Source: Chaetorhynchus papuensis (lineage: Eukaryota; Chordata; Aves; Passeriformes; Rhipiduridae). Taken from it: a stretch of 64,000 bases of DNA. The first letter of the stretch is position 1, and every line of letters begins with the position of its first letter. The stretch spans positions 62,001 to 126,000 of the forward strand of contig VWYX01000212.1 of the NCBI GenBank assembly GCA_013396525.1, in the 5' to 3' direction. Below are positions 12,901 through 21,900 of this stretch, one piece after another. Made by a program: the position numbers and the translations under genes. The notes below the pieces were generated by a model. The model worked only from the letters and a program-made list of their open reading frames with translations. It was not told the origin of the DNA and made no database searches.

Positions 12901-15900
12901 GCAAATGACCCAGAGCACGTGACAAACTGCTCTTAAGTACAGGGATGTGGCTAACACTAAGAGCTAACCAGAGAATCAGAACTGAGGTACATTACCATAA
13001 CCGAACAGGCATCCTGGGAGAGGCTTCTTTCCCTCACCATAACATGAAGTGTGGTCACTGTCTACCACAAAGGTGGATTAAAGTTTATCAGTGTTTGGCA
13101 TGAGACTTATCTTAAATCAGAATTTTTAGTCCGTTCCTACCTCAGTCTTGAAGTACCTGTTTAGGCACTTATGTAGCCCTACTAGTCATTTAGTTTGAAC
13201 ATCTCCTAGTCTTTCAGTGTGTACAGCCTGTGCTGGTTTGAAAATAAACCACAGTGAGAGGTGGACCCCACACAAATATCTTGAGAGCAGGTCAGAGTTA
13301 CAGTTTAATAAAAAAGATTACAGTAAATGCAACGATACAGAAAAACTGGCTTAAACCCACAAAGTCAAGAGTACAGCCTCGCACCCTGTTAGTCAGCGTG
13401 GTGGTCGCAGTCTGATTAAGCAGTGATTGCAGTCCTATTGAAGTGATGATTGCAGTCTTATTGAAAGTGGTGGTCCTGTGGAAGGTCTGGTCTTCCTCTG
13501 GGTCTGTTGAGCAATGTTGGTGCTGTCCCAAGTCCCCAAAACCCCAGATTATTTACAGTCAGGTTCAGGTGGTACCTCCCTCAGGATGTGGAGTTTCACA
13601 ATGGAATGATGTAATACTCTTGAGTCATTGCAGTTGTCCATTCTTGCTAGGGCCATTGAGTCCAGGATGGCCCCCAAGCAGAGACAACCCCCTCAGGATG
13701 GGTATAGTTACCGTGGCTGAGTTAATTGTGAAGACCAGGAAACATTGCCTTGAAGGGTCTGCCTCTTTTCCCTTACCTAACACCCAGCTTGCAGTCTGAG
13801 GGGTTGGGTGTGCGCTGGGCTGCTGTTGCAAACAACCCACTTTTAACAGTTCAAGAATTATGTAGATGGAAATAGAATACATAACTTGGTTACACCTCAC
13901 ATTGTAACCCAGGTCGCAGCCTCAAAACTGCTTCACAAAGTAGGTGAACAGGCACTATTACACATGTTTATGGGTAAGACAGTGAAGGACTAACAGTATC
14001 AATCAGTTTTTGCATTTCTGTAAGACCCTTGTAGAATTGGGTCATCTTTCCATTTCAAAGAAATTTTTGATGGACTGAAAAAATTAGGTTTGTTATGGTT
14101 GAATTAGGATTTTTCTCCAGCACATGGTTAGAATGTTTACTGCTTGTTAGTAAATGGGATTGAAGGATGGCTTTTTGTACAAACAGATTGATGAGTACTA
14201 TGCCTTCCTCTCACTCCTTAGAGTATAGTCTTACATGCTAATATCAAAGATAACTAATGTTGAATTACTTCAGTTAAGCCAAGACCAAATGGTAAGAGTG
14301 ACTTTGAATAGAAAAGAAGAATCATTTAATAGAGAATGCTATGTGCATCATTACTGGATTGAATGGAAGAGGTTTTACCTGGACCATCTTTTATACTTTT
14401 AAGAAGTACAAAATAGAGGTACATGTAGACAGAACAATAGATGATGAAGACTAGGTGGCTAAGAGGTAGAACTTGCTCTTTTTTACCTCATGATGTAGCA
14501 CAAGTGACCTCTTGTGCTCTTACTACCTTTGTAAGATTTTACTACATTTAATGTAGCAGAAGTTAAGAAGTTGAAAAGAATTTACTGACTTGTATATGCT
14601 ATTGATTTTGTCATTTTTGTGCTTTCTCAATTTGAAGCACAGATCATTTAGGTTAGGATCTAAGCAGTGTATTTAAGAGGGAAAGGAAGCATATGATTGT
14701 GATTAATGAGTTCAAGAAGATCTTGGCTTAGGTCCCAGGAGATTTTTAAAGAGAAGAAGAAGGGGCCCTTAGTCTATAAAATACTTGAGAGCAGACATAA
14801 CTTTTGCGTTCTTGTTGTCCACTAAGTTAACTGTGCATGTCTTGTTACTTTTCTGACTGCAGGGAGTTTGACAGCTCTGGTGTATCAGCATTCCATCACT
14901 CCACTGGCATTGCCCTGCAAGCTCCTCATCCCGGACAGAGGTATGCTTGTTGAAGTACAGAAGAGATAGTCCCAGCCGAGTTTTGCTTCAAAGTGTCAGT
15001 GTCTGAAGGCAGGTGAATGTGTCACAAGTTGAGATCTAAGCAAAAATGCACCAAGGAGGAAGCTGTGTTGTAAAAGAGATTATTCAGTATTGGTGATGAG
15101 CCTTATTCAAAGTGTGGTTGTGAGCGTGCTGGTACCATGATATTCCAGTCATAAACATATAAGCATCATGGAAATCCATGCAGTAATTTAATATGTAGGA
15201 AGACAAATGTACTTCTCAGACATGACATTATGCCTGTGTATGGTTAGGTTTAACCACTCATTCAGGTCTGGATAGCAAAAGGACAAGTAGATAGAGAGCA
15301 GATAGTGCCCTGAGTGCAACACTGGCAACAAGAGTGTAGCAACTTGCACAGGTTCAAATTTGTTTAAGTAAATTATCAAAAAGCCTATGTTGCTTCATGG
15401 GATTATGATTCTAATTATGGTTATACTGATTTCATAAACGACTCTTAAGACAAAAACAAAATGCTCATGCTTGTCCAGTAATTAAGTTGCCTGATATTCT
15501 CCCACATGTAGTTAACCCCAGACTCATTATTGCAATATTAAATGTTCTTGTGGTTTTTGACTGAACCCTTTAAACTTTTGTTACAAACCATATGTTAATG
15601 TACAAAAATAGCATTCGATTTATGTGAATACATTAATGAAACCATTTTAGCACAAAAATGTGCTGTGGTAGATGTGACAAAAGATTTCATGCCTTTATAT
15701 GGCAAAGCAGTATGGAGGTGGGCTTGTTCTCTTTATCCCCCTCACCGAAGATGTAAAACTTAACTCTGTTCCTCCAGAGGTGCAGAACTGAAGCATTTGC
15801 CTTGTCTTGAATAAACATACCACAGTGAAATTTTATTTTGGATTTATTAGTCTGATTTGATAATGCATTTTAAGATGATCTTCTGTGGTTAATGACAGGA

Positions 15901-18900
15901 TACAATGCCTGGAGTATATAAAATGTTTGGATAACTGTAATTCCAGACATGTGAATAGTGTCACAAACTGTATTATGGCTCTCTTCCTCATTTGATTATA
16001 TTCAGAGACAGCATACCTCATGCTAAATGCAGCAGTAAGTGAGATCTTTTTACATGCATTTAATATACCTGAAATAACATGATGGTGGACAGTTTTCTTA
16101 CTACTTTTAACAAACAATTGGGAGGCAAACATTCCACTGCTGTCTTAATGGTTTAGATGGTTTTTTTCAACTTAAGAAGAAAGTTGTGTTGTCATCCTCT
16201 GAATCAAAATCATGGTAACACAAAGTCTTCCTGTATAAATTAGTGTAAGTTATACAAATCAAATGAGATCATTAAAATCACACAATTTAAAATTTTTTCA
16301 TGTTGTAGTGAGGGAATGTAGCTATAAGTCTTGTCTTAATGTGTCATCATGTGAGTCCCTGCAGCATATGCCTATATTATGTCTTTTATTGTCGGGAAAT
16401 CCCGCTTGTGGTGCTTGAGGCAAAAAAACCTGATGCAGCACAAAGCCTACATAAATATAATGGCAGATAAAAGGTTGTTTTATGTTTCTGGCCAAGAGTT
16501 GTCCAGTAGATGAGATCACTGTTAAAGATGCTAAGCTCATACTTGACTGGGGACTTTGATTTGTTGATTCAAGTCCATACAAGACATGGACAGTGTTTTC
16601 TGTTTGCAGATCCCTTGGAGGAGATAGCAGAAACTTCTCCACAAACTGCTGCAAACTCAGCTGCGGAGCTTCTCAAACAGGGTGCAGGTCTGTTAAATTT
16701 CTAACCTTGTATTTGACTGTCACCAAAGTTTGAATCTTACAGGCTGGGAGAAGCTGAAGCTTAGGCTGGATTGAAGGATATATAAAGATAGCAGTTAAAT
16801 TTAGAGCGCTGGGTAGAAGTGTAAATGGCACTGTGAGGATATGTACCATATTCTTTCTGTTTTCTGCAACCAGCTCCTAAGTTCTACAACCCTGTATTTG
16901 GTCAATCATGTGTCTTGTGAGAATATGAGGTATACATAGGTTTCTTCAACTACAGCAATTTTTAAGCAGGACATTGCTTTCATAACTGATAAACTTTGAG
17001 AGGATATTTTCAACCTGTGGTTGCAGAGGTTCCAGAACTATGTGTGAGGTCGGCAAAAGCCAGCTGAGGAAGGTGTTCAGTTAGGGTTAAGTTCTCATCA
17101 TAGGGGTTAACAATACCACTGCAAAATGCTTACTGTTGCTTCAATCTGAAAAAAAAAAATTGAAGAACAATTCCCTGTACTTCACTTGATGCTGCATGTT
17201 ACTAGGAAATGTTATGTGTCTTTTCAATTGGATGTTTTTATGGATTCTCGTGCGTAATGCAGCACCCATTCTGGCAAGTTGACTGGTGTCACCACAAGCT
17301 TATTTGATGTGACAGAAGAGCTATGACCAGAGTACCTCCATATGATGTGATGCTATGCATTGTTACCATCTGTATGGCTCTCAAACGTGGGGTGTTTGCA
17401 ACAGCTGTGTAGAGGTGTGTTCTGCTTCTTATCTGCTTTGTTAGTGTGCAGCTGATCCAGAGAGCTAGTTAAACGGCCTCTCTGAAAAAGTGTGGTGGCA
17501 ATAACTCACTGTATTGGACAATGCTCTGAGTACTCCTGCATAATCTTAAGGTTGTCCTTAGTAGAAATGCAGCCACTGTGTTACTCTGCTGTACAGTGGG
17601 CATGTCCAGGGGATCCTGCCCATGCCCTCTGCCCTGGGGTGACATTATGATATGTGTATCCCCTCTCGTCTGCTCTAGAAATCAATTCTAGTGCCTTTCT
17701 AGGCCTTTAAACTGAGCCTGAGAGGGGGAAGAGGAAAAAAAAAACCACTGAGCAAACTTTTCAAAACAATTGTTCAAGGACACAGATACTCCTCTGGGTT
17801 CTCTACTGCTGCGGCAGCAAGAGTGTGGAGGAAGCACCCCTTGCTTTTCAGCCAGCTCTCGGCTCTTTTTCCCCAGAGAGTTGAACTTTTTTTTTTTTCC
17901 TGGGACTTTTGGGTTTTTTTTTCTTTTCTTTTCTGGACTGTTTCGCAACATCGGAGCCCACTGGGAGAACTTGCTTCCGAGGCCCTGGAGGGGGCCCACA
18001 CCGACCCATTTCTGAGGAGGAGGATAGAGACTTACACCTATGGAAGGACTCTGAAATCTTTCCAGGTTTCTCTCCACAGTGAGAGATTTTATTATTTAGC
18101 ATTGTTATCCTTTTCTGTGTGTTTGTTAAATAAATAGTTTTTATCTCTTTCACTTTCCTCTGAGGAAAATTCCTTTTTTCCTGAACCTGGTGGGGGGAGG
18201 GGTGATTGTAACCTGCCTTCCCTCAGAGGATATTCTCCTCCAAATTTGGCCAAACTGGCACACCCTCCCATGGTCCTTGGTTTTCAGGTTGCTATGAAGC
18301 CACCCAATTAGTGCTGTTAGAGCACGAGAATACACTACATTTGCCACTTTCTTTTGAGTTTAGCCTACTGCTGGATCTACGAGTGTTGTGGTGAAGCAAG
18401 CCTTTCTAAGAACTCTGCCTCATTGCCCTCATGCATTTTAGAGCACTTCTGAATGGACAGTTGTTAAGCTGGCCAGCTCTGGAGAGAGTGTTGCTCCTTG
18501 CTTGTGCAGCAATCTGCTTGGACTTTAAAATGTGAAGCACTTTGAGCACTATAATTGAGCAGACATATGCGGCTGAGGCATGGCAAGCCTTTGTGAGGCT
18601 GTGCTGCGAGTGAGCATGTGTTATTTCACTGGTTGGTGTTGGCAGCCAACAGGGAAAGATCAAGGGGAATAAATTTTTGTAGAACTTTACTTCTAGAAAA
18701 GCCATCAGAAGGGGCATGTGTTGTCTTTCAAGAAATGTTGGTTTCTCCTTGCTCAGACAACGCTTTTCAAAGAAAAAGAAGTAATTCTTCAGCTGGGGCA
18801 GTAGTCAGATAACGCCTCATGACATCTGTCATATCATGGATCATTAGGGTGCTTAGTACTTTTGTTTTTAACCTGTTTTGTTGTTTTAAACCAAGGATTT

Positions 18901-21900
18901 GGAACCCAAATAGATAAATTAACTATGAGAGGTTCTCAGAGAGTCTTTCTTTCGCCTTGATACATCAGGTGTCCCTTTCCAGTCACAGAAGCATTCAAAT
19001 TATGGAGTTCATCACTAAAGTGCAGACTCAAAACATGTAAACTGAGTCCTTTCAAAGAAACTTTAAAGCAGGAACACTTTCTCCCTGCCCTTCTTTACCT
19101 ACGCTTCTCTCACTCCACAAGCAAAAAATGATGTGCTTTCCTAGAATGATTATTTTTTTATAGCTGCCTGAAAAACCTAATGAGCATTTCCAGTTTCTGT
19201 CTAAGTGTTGAAACTGACTAGAAGTCCTTTGCTTCTTAGACACTGACAGTTGAAGACTAGAAACCATACAAATAAGAGGCTTTTCCCTGGTAGAATACAC
19301 CTTGCTTTATTAACCTTCCTGTTCAGCAACAGAATTTTCTGCCCAAATAAATTGCAGTTCTTAACTTCTCTTTACACTGATACAATCAAGAAACTAAGCA
19401 TTCTGAACAAAGGACATTCCCGTTGTAAAAATAGCATTGTTAAGCTGTTGCTGGTGGCACAGACGTGCTCCAAAATGTCACCTGTGAAAGATGAGAGCAG
19501 CAACATTGCAGGGCAGCTGCATTGAACAAAAGGTCTTCCTTTTTGTTCTAGCTTGGAGTATGGTTTCTCTGGGATTACTGTTACTGATACCTTGTTGGAC
19601 CATGCATGATGTTCCTAAATGAGAAATCTTTCAGTGTTTCTCATTACCTTTCCTCTCCTTTTTAAGCTGACATGTTTTCACTTTGCATCAGTTTGGTAAA
19701 AGATTGCATTAATTATTTTTTGTGCTACGGAAGCAAAGGAATCTACTGTATTTGGTAACTGGTGTTTGAACTATCACTTTGAGGGCAATCTAGATAAAAT
19801 GCTTGGAAATTTCATTTAGAAACAAAACCTGAAAACAGCAATGCACTGTGTGGCAGAAGAGGAAGGGACTCTGATTTGTATGGCTGTGAAAGAAGGGAAG
19901 CTTCCTTTTCTGGGAAAGACTCACAGGATAGTGAAGAGCTTTAGATCTGTACCAACCATACACAGTAATGAGGTGAGAAGAAGAGACCTTATGGTTTGGA
20001 ATGTTCATTACAGTTCTGGGTTGCTACTCGTCATCTTAAATCGCTCTGTGCATGAATTGTAATTGAGTCAAGCAAAAGTCATTGAAACTTTCACGGCAAT
20101 GCACAAATACATTTTTGAAATTTTACACTTGCAAATCAAATAAATGAAATTTCAGGATCTCTTCTTTCACTGATGGACTCCAGAGCTTGAAGTTACTGGG
20201 CTGATCATTATGCTGGAATCAAACTTAGGCTTATGCAGTTTTTAATTGCTGGTTGTTCTGAGCTAGCCAGTGTCTAGCTCTACAATTTTATGTAAATAGT
20301 CATAGGAGAAATCTTAAGACAGATTACAGAATAGCCATATAAAAAGAGAAACTGTTACATTTAATTTAATCTTTGCTTTCATAGTAACATTGGCAAGCCA
20401 AAAAAAACTGCTAAACAAATGAAATATAACCATGGTAATTTGTATGTGTCAGCTGACAGAGTTGTAAATTTTGTCCTGGATACCTACACAAATGTTTTCA
20501 CCAAACACAAAATCTCTTGGTACTAGTGTTTAGCTATGGATGTGCATAATCATTCTTTCTTGTTCTTAATTTGTTTGTAAATTTGACTTTATACCACAGT
20601 TCCATAGTAAGCATGTGAATAATTCTATTAATACTATATAATAATAATAGTTTATACTGTAGATGGCACTGTATTTTGTAGTATTATACAGTAGTACAGT
20701 ACTACTATGTAAAGCTATACAATAGTAATACATATTTTCCTAGTGCTCACCACAGATTGATATGAAACCATGTAAAAAAAGTAACTGGTAGCCTTAGAAA
20801 CCAATGATCATCTATTTTATAGAGATATTTCAGAAGTTTCTAATATCTCTAGAAGAGGAATAGTACTTTTAGAAGTAAGTGCATGCTGAAGTAAATGCCT
20901 AAAAATATATGTCAGTTATTTTTATCAGTGTGGAAATTGTTTTATTTGCCCTGAAATCATTAAACATACAGAACACTGTGGAATTAAATGAGAAATGACC
21001 TTTTCAATAACCCTCAGTTCTATTTGGTGTGAAAACATTCTTGTCGTACCAATCAAGTGAATTGTTTCCTTTGAATATAGTTCAAATACATTTGAAACTA
21101 TAGAACATGTGTATGTATGTTGCAAATGTGTATTTTCTTACTGGCTGATGTATTTGAACTTAAAAGCAAAATATCCTCATTCTTTCCTCTCAGGAATACT
21201 TTTGCTCCAGTACTACCTACAAGTATACTCTCTGGTGCTGTCTTGTATTTATTTAAATTTCTGGATATCTATGGGTAATAGATAAATATAGTAATTGGCT
21301 TTGATATAAAGGTATTAAAACCAAAGGGAGAGCAAAAGGCCTATGGCCTCTCAAAGTCTTTCCTCTCTTCCATTACAGCTTGTAACGTTTGGTACCTGAA
21401 TTCAGTGGAGATGGAGTCCCTCACAGGCTACCAGGCAATACAGAAAGCCTTGAGCATGACCTTGATGCAAGATCCTTCTCCTGTCTCAACTGTAGTCCAT
21501 TTCAAGGTGTCTTCTCAGGGAATCACACTGACAGATAATCAAAGAAAGTAAGCAACAGAAGGATGGGAAGAGAATACCTTTCAAGTGTTGGCCACGGTTG
21601 ATTTGATGTTCCTAGTTACATTTTGCAATCTCTGTCTCAGAGGATACTAGGATTATAGGAATGATGGTGGCTGTGTCTGCAGTACAGGAAAATATATCTT
21701 TTAAGCTGTGGACTTTATTTCCACATGGCATATTTTAACTCCAGAAGGTCACTTTGATACAACATTTTTTATTATTTTTTATAAAAAGGGAAAGTAATGG
21801 CTTTGCTAGCATTTGATATTGAACCTGTTCAGTGAAGTAATTTATCTTCATTATGTCTTTCACCAGTGTCACTGAACAGAGCTGACTTAAGCAGATGATG

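Larger units (their letters stand above)
16688..21378 (+). other. TNS3 intron (4.7 kb, largest in window)
   Basis: It contains the LTR listed separately. The rest (16.7-17.6 and 18.3-21.4 kb) is AT-rich with no exon recognised. A TA-rich stretch at 20630-20740 holds short inverted repeats. Confidence 0.75.

Noticed and set aside
17688..18153. Overlapping open frames on both strands rich in Lys or Phe
   Set aside because: Produced by poly-T/poly-C tracts inside an LTR.
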